Under the pieces are notes generated by a model. The model ran no database searches and was not told where the DNA came from. It saw only the letters and a program-made list of their open reading frames with translations. The position numbers and the translations under genes were made by a program. From contig CALUOK010000001.1 in the NCBI GenBank assembly GCA_944322255.1, forward strand, positions 106,538 through 170,537: DNA of 64,000 nt. Reading direction: 5' to 3'. Source of the DNA: Candidatus Methanomethylophilaceae archaeon. Lineage in GTDB: Archaea > Thermoplasmatota > Thermoplasmata > Methanomassiliicoccales > Methanomethylophilaceae. How positions within the stretch are numbered: position 1 is the stretch's first letter; every line of letters begins with the position of its first letter. Below, one piece after another: positions 9,839 to 18,569 of this stretch.

Positions 9839-12081
9839 CTCTTGCGGTCGATTATCAGGAACACGGCCATGATCGCTGCCACGGCGGCGGCCGCTGCGCA
9901 GGCGACGATGGTGACGGTGTCGTCACCGGAATCCTGGGGAGGGATGAACGGCGGGAGCTCCTCGTCGTCCCACGAGGTCGGTGGGCGTGATTCGGTGATG
10001 ACCATGTTTCCTTCGGAATCATATGTGAAGTCCACTCCGTCGGCAAGCCATTCGCTCTCGATCGGTGTGTTGAACTTCCCTCCGCTTATCTCGACCTCGG
10101 GGGTCTCTTTCGGAGGTATCGGGTCTTTGACGTTAGCATCGGACAGTGTCACCGCGTAGACGTTTCCGCCGAGGATGTTGATGCTCACCCTCCCGGTGAC
10201 CTTTCCGTTCTCGTCATCTGAACCTCCGCCTGCGAAGACGCCGCGGTCTTTGTCGCCGGTCTGTCCTATGTTGCCACCGTAGACGTTGATGACGGCATCG
10301 CCCACGGAGCTCAGTCCTTTGTTTTCTGGATTACTGCTGTTATCGTCACGCCCTCCGGCGAGCACACCTCTGCCGATGTCGCCTCCGAGGATGTCAATGA
10401 CGACGTCGTCTGTGCTGCTGTAGTGGCCCCCTCCGTAGACGCTGTGAGCCACGCTGACGCCCTCCTCCACCACGATGTGGGTGCTGGTAACCGGTGCGCC
10501 GTATCCTCCGCCGAAGATGTGGTTCTGGACCGTGCTGCCGGACTTGTAGATGGTCTCGGTGGTCCCCGTGGTTGAGTAATAACCTCCGCCATAGGACTGG
10601 CGGACGTAGCTATTGTCGACAACGATCCTAGCACTTCCAGTCTTCCCTCCCGGGAACTCCGTGTTACCTAGAGATCCGCCATATATGCTGTGAATCCAGG
10701 GAACATCTTTCACTGTGATCTCCACGGAACTGACTTCTCCGTTGTAGCAGGAGCCGCCGTAGATCACAGAATCGGTGTCGAATGTTACATACCCAATAAC
10801 CGAGATAATCACATCCTCGCTTCCGGAGCGGCACCCGCCTCCATACACGTTGCCGCTGATGCTGCCTCCGGTAACCATTATCGAAACATTTCTAGTGGAA
10901 TCTTCTGTACTGCCTGTTCCGCGGTAGTTTCCACCGTAGATGCTATTGATGCTCCCGCCACTGATGGTCATGGCAGTGTCCCCAACGATTCCGGAGGTCC
11001 TGCTGCCACCGTATACGTCTCTGGCATTTCCCGAGATGAAGGTAACATTCGTTGTTTCGGCACCAGACCGGAGGCCCCCTCCGTACACATTCTCTGTGAC
11101 GGTCGCACCCTGAACGAGGACATTCGTGTTGCCGGAACTCACGTCCAGGTATCCACCACCATAGACATTCTTGACGGTAACATTCGGTCCGACTGTGACG
11201 TTGGTCTCTCTGCAGATTGAATCCTTTGGTACTTTGTTCTCCCAGCCATCAGAATAAAGTCCTTGGAAGCTTCCGCCATAGATCGCAAGGTAGCTTCCGC
11301 CATTAACGACAACGTTGGTCTCGTCCACGCTTCCGCAGGAATCCCTCGTCTGGAACGTATTGTGGCATCCTCCGAACACGGAGACGTTGATTCCATCTGA
11401 AACCGTGAGGGATTCGATGTTGAGGTTCGTCACACCGACGTCGGAGAATCTGCTCCCGGCGACTATGTATGTGTTCTTGTCATCGTTCTGAGTGAAGTCT
11501 GTTGCAGACAGACTCCTGATGAAAAGATTGGTGGATGAAAGTTTGACATCATCGTTTGCGATGCTGCCCCCATAGAGCATGACTATGTCAGTGATCTCGA
11601 TTCCATCAATGGTGGTGGATACACCGTTGAAACCTATGTAGCGCTGGCAGATATTGCCGGGAGCCTGAGGTGCGGCATCGAGATTTCCCTCTCCGGAAAT
11701 GGTTATGCTGTTCAAAGAGTCGTTGAAGTTGACACCGTAATGGTCCTGTTTGGTAACGTTGATCAGATACAATGTTGTACTGGACGGGATTGTTATTTTC
11801 AGATCCTTACCATTATAATCGGATCTGGTTAGAATCTTGTAGTTGGTGAATGTGTCTTTGTCATCATCTGTCGCGTATTTCGAGAAGTTATCTCCCGATC
11901 CTGTAGATACGTCGATCAGGTAATACTCATTATTGCTGCCTGTTGATTTGACCTCAAGATTCTCATTTCCGATGGTCACGGTCGGGGCCGAATCTCCATC
12001 GGCTCCATCAGAAGATGTTGCCATGATCAGAGGCACTGCGACCAGCAACAATGCGGTCAGAAGCACGATCTCTTTCTTCAT
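9835..12081 (-). CDS. Beta-helix surface adhesin 2
   Basis: 748 residues. Signal peptide MKKEIVLLTALLLVAVPLIMATSSDG. The body has many short repeats ending in YGG (VYGGGLRSG, IYGGNYRGT, SYGGGYYST, IFGGGYGAP), each apparently one coil of a beta-helix. The C-terminus has a proline-rich spacer (LPPFIPPQDSGDD) and the anchor TVTIVACAAAAAVAAIMAVFLI followed by DRKR. The anchor is nearly the same as in adhesins 1, 3 and 4, while the body is unrelated at sequence level, which suggests exchange of ectodomains on a conserved anchor. It is co-translated with the winged-helix gene at 9566. Its leader contains a poly-C rather than poly-G tract on the coding strand. Confidence 0.85.
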   Translation of the reverse strand: MKKEIVLLTALLLVAVPLIMATSSDGADGDSAPTVTIGNENLEVKSTGSNNEYYLIDVSTGSGDNFSKYATDDDKDTFTNYKILTRSDYNGKDLKITIPSSTTLYLINVTKQDHYGVNFNDSLNSITISGEGNLDAAPQAPGNICQRYIGFNGVSTTIDGIEITDIVMLYGGSIANDDVKLSSTNLFIRSLSATDFTQNDDKNTYIVAGSRFSDVGVTNLNIESLTVSDGINVSVFGGCHNTFQTRDSCGSVDETNVVVNGGSYLAIYGGSFQGLYSDGWENKVPKDSICRETNVTVGPNVTVKNVYGGGYLDVSSGNTNVLVQGATVTENVYGGGLRSGAETTNVTFISGNARDVYGGSRTSGIVGDTAMTISGGSINSIYGGNYRGTGSTEDSTRNVSIMVTGGSISGNVYGGGCRSGSEDVIISVIGYVTFDTDSVIYGGSCYNGEVSSVEITVKDVPWIHSIYGGSLGNTEFPGGKTGSARIVVDNSYVRQSYGGGYYSTTGTTETIYKSGSTVQNHIFGGGYGAPVTSTHIVVEEGVSVAHSVYGGGHYSSTDDVVIDILGGDIGRGVLAGGRDDNSSNPENKGLSSVGDAVINVYGGNIGQTGDKDRGVFAGGGSDDENGKVTGRVSINILGGNVYAVTLSDANVKDPIPPKETPEVEISGGKFNTPIESEWLADGVDFTYDSEGNMVITESRPPTSWDDEELPPFIPPQDSGDDTVTIVACAAAAAVAAIMAVFLIIDRKR

Positions 12082-12170
12082 TTCTCCCTCGCTAGAAGGG
12101 GGGGGGGGGGACGAAACTCAGAATCCCCTCCCCCACTCATCAGATTTAAGTTCGTTGTATATGTATTAGT
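12082..12170 (-). promoter_or_regulatory. Adhesin 2 promoter and poly-C leader
   Basis: Coding strand: TATA-like TAATACATATACAA (about 12151-12165), G-rich GTGGGGGAGGGG (about 12123-12136), GTTTCGT, 13 C (12098-12110), TTCTAGC, then the Shine-Dalgarno-like GAGGGAGAA directly before ATG. The C tract can pair either with the upstream G-rich block or with the Shine-Dalgarno sequence. The rest of the gap up to 12349 holds no recognisable gene. Confidence 0.65.
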
Positions 12171-12349
12171 AACAGGGGTTATGAATATTGTGCCGATTAG
12201 TAGTAGGGACTTCGACGAACTATGTATAAACGTAAACTTCAGGGGTTATTTTGGTTCTAAGAAATGTGTTGATTGGAAGCACCCTAGAATCGATGAAGTC
12301 CAGATTCGGGGGATGTCCTATCAGGATATCTTGAAAAATATGATTTGAG

Positions 12350-12371
12350 CACGGTTTCTCCCCCGTGCCAT
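12350..12371 (-). terminator. Conserved hairpin after regulator
   Basis: GCACGG...CCGTGC stem 13 bases beyond the regulator stop. The sequence CCCCCGTGCCATGGGT is shared with the terminator at 60489-60513 behind the paralogous regulator, so it belongs to the module. Confidence 0.6.
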
Positions 12372-12383
12372 GGGTGAACAGTT

Positions 12384-12677
12384 TCATTCCGGTGTCCGTG
12401 ACGCCATCATCGAGTCGATCCCGGCGAGCAGGTCCGTTACGGACCTCCCCAGGTCGGTGAGACCGACCACCTCGGAGATCCCGACCTCGTCCACGGTGAC
12501 GAGTCCGGCCTCCCTCATGCGGTCGATCTTCGACGGCATGTTGGCGCTCCTGCCGACAGCCGAGTAGATGACGGTCTTGGTGCTGGGTCCGTTCTGTCCG
12601 AGGAACATCAGCATGGGGATGACGTGCGGGTCGCACAGCACCTGTATGGGATGTTCCGTTCCGTCCATGGCCATCAT
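12384..12677 (-). CDS. Winged-helix regulator coupled to adhesin 3
   Basis: 97 residues with the same architecture as the 9566 protein: HPIQVLCDPHVIPMLMFLGQNGPSTKT, then GRSANMPSKIDRMREAGLVTVDEVG and LTDLGRSVTDLLAGIDSMM. The ATG at 12677 overlaps the adhesin 3 stop; two further ATG codons three and nine bases pairs downstream of it (MMAMDG) are alternative starts. It is inferred to be a DNA-binding regulator specific to its upstream surface gene. Confidence 0.8.
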   Translation of the reverse strand: MMAMDGTEHPIQVLCDPHVIPMLMFLGQNGPSTKTVIYSAVGRSANMPSKIDRMREAGLVTVDEVGISEVVGLTDLGRSVTDLLAGIDSMMASRTPE

Positions 12678-13810
12678 TCCTTCTTGTAGGAGACGATCAG
12701 GAACACGGCCATGAGGGCTGCGACCACGGCGGCCGCGGCGCAGGCCACGATGGTCACGGAGTCATCTTCGGAGGACGATGCACCTGGCCTGATCATCGGC
12801 GGGAGCTCCTCGTCGTCATCGCTCCATCCGGGCGTTCCGGAATCGTCCGGGTTCTGGTCGGTGTCATCGACGCTGACTGAGCCGGCAACGAACAGGTCGC
12901 CGACGAACGAATTGCTGTTCTTGATGGTCGCCGGGTCCAGTATTTCGGGAGTGATCGTAGGGTTGAGCTGGCGAATGATGGGTGTGTCGCCAGAGTACTT
13001 GTTATCCTCGATGACTATGTCGGAGTTGGTGTAGTTCCCTGCGGCTGAGAACTGGATCAGGCCGCGCGTGTTCTCCTTTCCAGCTTCGGCGTAGGAGTCC
13101 ATGTTCGTGAACGTGTTGTTCTGGATCGTTATGTCTCCCTTCTCGTTGTTTCCCTCAAAGTATATCCCTCCGGAGCATTTATCGAAGGAGCATCCTGTGA
13201 TGCTGGCATTGGGAGAGTATATGTCCTTGAGTGCGTAGGCGTCGTACACGTTGCTGAACTTGCAGTTGGTGATTGTTGTGGTGTCGGTGCTCCCGTAGGT
13301 GCTGACTATGACCTGGTCGAAGGTGCAGTTTACGAATGTGACACTGCCAGTGGTGTTGAACTGGAGTTCGGCGTTCACAACATTGTTGCCCTTGAACTCT
13401 CCTTTCCAGTCACTGTTTATGCACAGCTTGAAATCGCCAGGAACATACACAAAGTTGACGTTGCTAATAACGACATCGACGCTAGAATTATTGAACAGAT
13501 GGTACTGGGCGTTGTGTGACTGGCCTCTGTTGGGGGTGTTTCCAGCTCCAGTGGGTTTTGTATTCTCCTCATCGAAAAGACAACCTCCTTTGTCCGTTCC
13601 ATCGCATTTGGATGTGGGAGACCAAGAGACGGTAACTCCGTTTCCATCGTAAGTGTAGTTGTTTGCTTTCACCGCATCGAAAAACTCTCCGATGTTATCG
13701 AAGCCTGTGGTTGTCTCGTCGGCCGCTTCCGCGTAGGGCACGGCCGAGAGCACCAGGACGGCCGTCAGGATGACGGCGGCCGCTACTGTGATCTTGTGTC
13801 CGATCTGCAT
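12674..13810 (-). CDS. Beta-helix surface adhesin 3
   Basis: 378 residues, the shortest of the adhesin set. Signal peptide (HKITVAAAVILTAVLVLSAVPYAEA). The ectodomain is one short beta-helix with strands such as VTFVNCTFDQVIVS, TTITNCKFSNVYDAY, GDITIQNNTFTNM and DIVIEDNKYSGDTP. The same strand series, with changed residues, forms the N-terminal third of adhesin 4 (60817-63786), so the two share an ancestral domain. The C-terminus is an acidic/Pro/Ser spacer, then the anchor SVTIVACAAAAVVAALMAVFLI and YKKE. Start chosen by the GGAGG six bases upstream. Confidence 0.85.
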   Translation of the reverse strand: MQIGHKITVAAAVILTAVLVLSAVPYAEAADETTTGFDNIGEFFDAVKANNYTYDGNGVTVSWSPTSKCDGTDKGGCLFDEENTKPTGAGNTPNRGQSHNAQYHLFNNSSVDVVISNVNFVYVPGDFKLCINSDWKGEFKGNNVVNAELQFNTTGSVTFVNCTFDQVIVSTYGSTDTTTITNCKFSNVYDAYALKDIYSPNASITGCSFDKCSGGIYFEGNNEKGDITIQNNTFTNMDSYAEAGKENTRGLIQFSAAGNYTNSDIVIEDNKYSGDTPIIRQLNPTITPEILDPATIKNSNSFVGDLFVAGSVSVDDTDQNPDDSGTPGWSDDDEELPPMIRPGASSSEDDSVTIVACAAAAVVAALMAVFLIVSYKKE

Positions 13811-13915
13811 GATATCCTCCTGTTCCGGAGGGCAGGAGGAGAAACAGAAGAGTCGCCCCCCCCCCCGCAGCTTTTCGCTACATTGTGATTGAAGTATGAA
13901 CATTATAATATGAAC
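13811..13915 (-). promoter_or_regulatory. Adhesin 3 promoter and poly-G leader
   Basis: Coding strand: TATA-like ATATTATAATG (about 13901-13911), TAGCGAAAAGCTGC, 11 G (13856-13866), pyrimidine-rich CTCCTCCTGCCCTCC, then CCTCC-GGAACA-GGAGG (13816-13831), which can sequester the Shine-Dalgarno sequence. The gap from here to 14009 shows nothing else. Confidence 0.7.
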
Positions 13916-14009
13916 CTAGGTTGGATGAATAACGGATGTTGATTACAACCTCCTCAGGACGATAATGGGTCCAATGAAGGTCGGTGCTGGATTGGTGTGA
14001 AGAAGGGGG

Positions 14010-14104
14010 AAGGTGGTTCCCGGCCCCTTAATTCCGGGAACACGTTTGCTGTTCAGGTTTCCGTGAGTTGCGCTCTCTCAACGCGGGAGCAGATGTCACT
14101 CGTT
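14010..14104 (-). terminator. G1 3' region, intact copy of the surface-gene terminator
   Basis: Beyond the G1 stop, the minus strand reads ...CGAGTGACATCTGCTCCCGCG..., then a conserved 85-base stretch ending in the hairpin TTCCCGG...CCGGGAA (about 14017-14040) and a pyrimidine-rich tail. The same 85 bases occur in opposite orientation at 59916-60003, where they are the displaced end of the G2 transcript. The G1 copy is uninterrupted and shows what the virus attachment region looked like before insertion. Confidence 0.65.
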
Positions 14105-14157
14105 TGTCGCGTTCCGTATGCGTCCAACCCTTTCGTTCGGTTCTATGTTCCGGACCT

Positions 14158-17100
14158 TCAGCTCCTCATCAGCCTGAGGGCGACCATGATGGCCATGACG
14201 ACGATCAGGATCACGAGGATGACAAGGAGGATCTCGGTGAGGCCCATTCCGCTGTCGCCGCCGGAGGTGGATCCGGTGTCGACGGAGATGTCTCCCAGAG
14301 CGGAGAGGACGGCTCCCTCGGAGTCCACGGTGATCTCGATGCTTCCGCCGGTGACTGTCTGTCCGTTGAAGGAGATGGTCACCTCTCCGGCGTAGCCGGG
14401 GTTGACGGTGGCGGAGACGGTGTGGGTTCCGATGGTCAGGTCGTAGGTCTCGCTGACGATCTTGACGTTGTCGACGTACAGCGAGATTCCGGTTCCGACG
14501 GAGATCTTGATCTTGATCTGGTCGAGCGGGGCCTTGGCGTAGACGGCACCAGAGGTTCCGATCATGAACGCATCGATGTCTGCGATGTCGTTGCCCTCGG
14601 CGTCTGTCCAGGTGATGGTCTTGTCCTTGTCCTTGTCGATTCCGGGGATGTTCCTGACCTCATCATCACCGATGACATCATTGACGGTGCTGGTTGCAGC
14701 GTAGACTGTGGCGTACAGTGCGTCGTTGACGTAGAACGCGGTGGTCTCGAACTCGTTGTTGTCGGCGCGGGTGGCTCCGGACATGTCGGTTCCGGCGTAG
14801 GCGATGATGTGGTCGCCCTTGCCGAAGCTGATGGCTCCGACGATGGATCCGGTGGATCCCATGGCCTGCTTGACGTCTCCGACGGCGACTCCGGCTCCCT
14901 CGACGGTGAAGGTTCCCTCGGAGGTCTCGTCGGCGATGATGTTGACGGTTCCGTTGATCACCAGAGCGGTGGCGTTGACGTTGGCGCCGTCGTCGATGTT
15001 CATGGTTCCGTTGATGACGGGGGCCACTCCGGCGAGGTTGGTGTCGGCCTTCGCGGCATTGAGGGCTCCGAACTCGACGGTTCCGTTGTCAGTGACGTTC
15101 AGGGTTCCGTCCACGACGAAGTCCAGGTTGGTGGTTCCGTTGACGTTCAGGGTTCCGGTGACGACCAGGGTGGCTCCGGAGGCGACGGTCAGCTTGGCGT
15201 TGGCGTCGGCCGCGGAGGTCACGGCGGGTGTTCCGGTGATCGCGACGGTTCCGGACTGGACGGTCATGGTTCCGCTGATGGCGTTGATGGCGTAGGTGTA
15301 GGTGGTGACACCTGCTGCGCTGGTGACGTTGCTGGAGGCCAGGGCGGCTCCGGAAGCGGACAGGGTGACGGTTCCGTTGGCGGCAGCGTCTCCCTCGCCG
15401 TTCATGGCAGTGACGTTGGCTGTCAGCTTGGCACCGGTGGCGGTGACGGTAGCGTCGTTCAGGGTGATGTCCCCGAGGACGACCTCGGCGGTGGCGTCGA
15501 TGACGAGGTTGACTCCGTCGAGGGTGAGGGCTCCGGACTCGGAGACCTTTCCCTTGACGTTGACCGCGTCGCCGTCGTTCTCGGTGACGTAGGCGACGGC
15601 CTTGGCGACGGTGGTGACGACGGTGTTGCCGTCGGCGTCGAGGTAGTAGGCACCGTTGAAGTTGGTGGGGGCGACCGCGAAGATGGCGGATCCGGTGGAT
15701 GTGACGGTGGCGTTGTCAGAGACGTTCAGGGATCCCTCGGACAGGTCCAGGGTTCCGTTGACGGTGACCCTGCTGTACCTGGTGTCAGACGGGTCGATGA
15801 CGACGATCTCTCCGCCGGTGAGGGTGGATCCCTCGGCGACGGTCAGGTTGCCGGTGATGGTCAGGGTCTCGATGACGTTGACGGTGACACCGTTGGGGAC
15901 GGTCAGTGTGGCGGGGCTGTCGGAGTCTCCGATGGTTCCCTTGGAGACGGTGATGACGTCTCCGGGCTGGGCCTCGGCGATGGCGACGGCGAATCCGGCG
16001 TAGGTGACGGTCAGGTCCTCGGAAGTGGACATGACGTCGTAGTCGGAGGGTGCGGCGCAGGAGGCTCCGTCCTCGACGACGAGCTTTCCGTCGACCTTTC
16101 CGATTCCCATTCCGGTGACGGCTCCCTCGGCCTCGACGGTGACGACGGCGTCGGCGGCGATTCCAGGGGCCTCGGCGGACACGATGTCCAGGGTCTGGTC
16201 GGCGGCGACGGTGACGTTGATGTCGATGGTCGCGACGTTGACGTAGACGGTGTTCTCGTAGGCGGATCCGATGGCCTCCATGGCGGCGGCCAGGGTGGTG
16301 TAGTATCCGGTGTAGGTCTCGGTGTTGTTCTCGCCGGTGACGACGGTCTCGTAGGCGGCGCCTGTGTAGACGATGGCCTCTGCGGGCGTGGATTCGCCCT
16401 GGGCAGCATCGCGGAGTCCGTCCTCTGTGACGATGGTTCCCTGTACGACGACGTTGTCCATGTTGACGAAGACGTCCTCGGTGATGGTCAGGGTCTCGCC
16501 GGAGGCGATGTACACCTCACCCTCGGTCTTGAAGATGCAGTTTGTTCCAGCCTGAACAGGTGCGACGTCGGTGTTGAGTGTCGCGGTTCCGTTGACGTAG
16601 GCCCTGAGGAAGTACTCGGTGTCCTCACTGTCGGCGACAGTGACCCTCTTGGTGTAGATGGTGACGCCCTTGATGTTGGAAATGGTGAATGTGGGAGAAT
16701 CCTCGCTGGGGCTGAACGCACCGTTCCTGCCGTCGTAGGTTCCGGTGAGAGCAGTGACGGTGACGGTGTCGATGGCTCCGTTGGATGTGAAGGTGGAACC
16801 CTCGTTGAGAACGAAGCTGGTTCCCTTCATTGTTCCGTTGATCGTGACGGTGGCGTTCTTGACTGTATCGGTGCTGGTACCGACGTCGAGGGTGACGTTT
16901 CTTCCGATGACGAGCTCGCTGCCGATTCCGGCTCCACTTAGCGTGATGGTGCTGGCGGCGGGTCCGGAGACGGCCCTGACATCACCGCTGATGACGAGGA
17001 CCTGCTCATCATCGAAGGTGGCGTATCCGAAGCTAACTCCGGAGACTCCGACGATCTCTACTTCCTGGTCGGCACCGTTGGAGACAGTCACGGGCATCTT

Positions 17101-18462
17101 GGCTCCGATGGATCCGTTGTTGGTGATGGTTCCCTTCTCTCCGAGGACGATGGACTCTCCGTCGACTCCAGTTCCGTAGATTGTGGCTCTGTTGTCGACG
17201 ACGAGGGTTCCTTCGACGTTGATGGAGTGTCCGTTCAGTCCGAGGTTGCCGGTGACAGTGAATGTAGTTCCGGCGGGGATGGTGAGTTCGGAGGACAGGA
17301 TGGCATCGCCAACAGAGGGGCTGGACGGGATACCGTTGATGTAGTAGTCCTGTCCGGATGTGACGTTGGTGTTGGAAACACCCTCCCCACCGACGGTCGT
17401 AGCCGCATCAGAAGGAATGGTAACATTCTTGACGTATGCATTGGGTCCCAGAACAAGGGTTGTGGGGGCAATGGCAGTGGTGTCGGTACCGTTCAGGGTT
17501 CCGAACACCTTGAATGCAATGGTGTTGGCTGCGGAAACAGCATTGAGGGTGGTGTTCTCGGAGATGACAACAGTTCCTGTTCCAGTGAGAGCAAGACCTG
17601 CTGTGGTGGTTCCGACGGTTCCTCTGACAGTGACGGTTCCAGATACTACTGTGTAGTCAGCAGAGATGGTGTTGGTCCAGACGTTCTCTGCGTTCTTTGC
17701 TCCGTTGATTGTTCCTCCGGACAGGGAGGTGTCGGTAGCGAAGGTTCCGCTGTTGAATGTAATCGTTCCAGCAGTGGCGGTTCCTCCGATGGTGGGCCTC
17801 TCAGCGGCCCCGGTAATTTCGATACCATCAGTAGAAGTAATCTCGCTGAGCTGGACGGTGTTTGTGGTGGTTCCAACCCTCTGGGTGACGGAGATGGATC
17901 CGTTAGTGACGGTGACAGTCTCATCAGCGTTGATTGTGATGCTGCGGACCTCGGCTCCGGCCCCATAGAATGTGGTGTTATGGGCAGTCTCGATGACGAT
18001 TCCGCCTTTAGAGGTTGCGCCGGGTTCGCCACCGGAGGCCACGAGTGCTCCGCCGTTGTTCTCGATTGTCATCTCGGCTGCGGCCACGATGGAGAGGCCT
18101 GCAACGCGGTCTGTGGGTGCGTTGCTGGCGGATCCGTTGGTGGCTGCGTAAACGGTGACTGTGGTGTTAGTTAAGGATTCTGGGAAAGTAACGCTAGCGC
18201 CGTTCAGCACATAGATGTTGACCTCTCCAGAATCAACAATGCTGCTGATTGTGATATCTGCAGCAGCGTAGTATGAACCCACACTGGCAATAGATTCCCC
18301 GATGGGGTTCACAGTCGTTCCCTGGCCGATGGACTCAGAGGATGTCGCTGCGTTAACGCTCTCCTCGGAGAACACAACCGCGGCTCCAGCGATGACCATG
18401 GCCATCACGAGAACGGCTGCCAGGAGTTTCCCTGTGTTCGTTTTGCTTACGTTCGCATTCAT
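14158..18462 (-). CDS. Giant surface protein G1 (S-layer/adhesin-like)
   Basis: 1434 residues from the ATG that begins MNANVSKTN, chosen because G2 starts with the same words behind the same CACCTATGAA context. N-terminal signal segment LLAAVLVMAMVIAGAAVVF. The long middle consists of beta-strand repeats rich in Thr, Val, Gly and Asn (INGTMNIDDGANVNATAL, TLTVPNGVTVNVIE), interrupted by sections like 'YTTLAAAMEAIGSAYENTVYV'. Near the C-terminus a beta-sandwich-like segment (TVSATVNPGYAGEVTISFNG) is followed by a Gly/Ser spacer and the anchor GMGLTEILLVILVILIVVMAI with VALRLMRS. It is clearly paralogous to G2. It is likely an abundant cell-envelope protein; the exact role is unknown. The anchor differs from that of adhesins 1-4. 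Confidence 0.8.
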   Translation of the reverse strand: MNANVSKTNTGKLLAAVLVMAMVIAGAAVVFSEESVNAATSSESIGQGTTVNPIGESIASVGSYYAAADITISSIVDSGEVNIYVLNGASVTFPESLTNTTVTVYAATNGSASNAPTDRVAGLSIVAAAEMTIENNGGALVASGGEPGATSKGGIVIETAHNTTFYGAGAEVRSITINADETVTVTNGSISVTQRVGTTTNTVQLSEITSTDGIEITGAAERPTIGGTATAGTITFNSGTFATDTSLSGGTINGAKNAENVWTNTISADYTVVSGTVTVRGTVGTTTAGLALTGTGTVVISENTTLNAVSAANTIAFKVFGTLNGTDTTAIAPTTLVLGPNAYVKNVTIPSDAATTVGGEGVSNTNVTSGQDYYINGIPSSPSVGDAILSSELTIPAGTTFTVTGNLGLNGHSINVEGTLVVDNRATIYGTGVDGESIVLGEKGTITNNGSIGAKMPVTVSNGADQEVEIVGVSGVSFGYATFDDEQVLVISGDVRAVSGPAASTITLSGAGIGSELVIGRNVTLDVGTSTDTVKNATVTINGTMKGTSFVLNEGSTFTSNGAIDTVTVTALTGTYDGRNGAFSPSEDSPTFTISNIKGVTIYTKRVTVADSEDTEYFLRAYVNGTATLNTDVAPVQAGTNCIFKTEGEVYIASGETLTITEDVFVNMDNVVVQGTIVTEDGLRDAAQGESTPAEAIVYTGAAYETVVTGENNTETYTGYYTTLAAAMEAIGSAYENTVYVNVATIDINVTVAADQTLDIVSAEAPGIAADAVVTVEAEGAVTGMGIGKVDGKLVVEDGASCAAPSDYDVMSTSEDLTVTYAGFAVAIAEAQPGDVITVSKGTIGDSDSPATLTVPNGVTVNVIETLTITGNLTVAEGSTLTGGEIVVIDPSDTRYSRVTVNGTLDLSEGSLNVSDNATVTSTGSAIFAVAPTNFNGAYYLDADGNTVVTTVAKAVAYVTENDGDAVNVKGKVSESGALTLDGVNLVIDATAEVVLGDITLNDATVTATGAKLTANVTAMNGEGDAAANGTVTLSASGAALASSNVTSAAGVTTYTYAINAISGTMTVQSGTVAITGTPAVTSAADANAKLTVASGATLVVTGTLNVNGTTNLDFVVDGTLNVTDNGTVEFGALNAAKADTNLAGVAPVINGTMNIDDGANVNATALVINGTVNIIADETSEGTFTVEGAGVAVGDVKQAMGSTGSIVGAISFGKGDHIIAYAGTDMSGATRADNNEFETTAFYVNDALYATVYAATSTVNDVIGDDEVRNIPGIDKDKDKTITWTDAEGNDIADIDAFMIGTSGAVYAKAPLDQIKIKISVGTGISLYVDNVKIVSETYDLTIGTHTVSATVNPGYAGEVTISFNGQTVTGGSIEITVDSEGAVLSALGDISVDTGSTSGGDSGMGLTEILLVILVILIVVMAIMVALRLMRS

Positions 18463-18569
18463 AGGTGCAATTGATTTTTTGGGAGCCGCGGTTGCGCTCA
18501 ATGATGTGATTTCATAGGAACATCTGCTCGGCGGTCTTTCTTCCGCGGCCCCGCACACCCCGGACGGCG

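Noticed and set aside
14068..16941. 957-residue plus-strand open frame opposite G1
   Set aside because: Gly/Asp/Val repeats with no variety of residues; it mirrors the codon pattern of the repetitive G1 gene.
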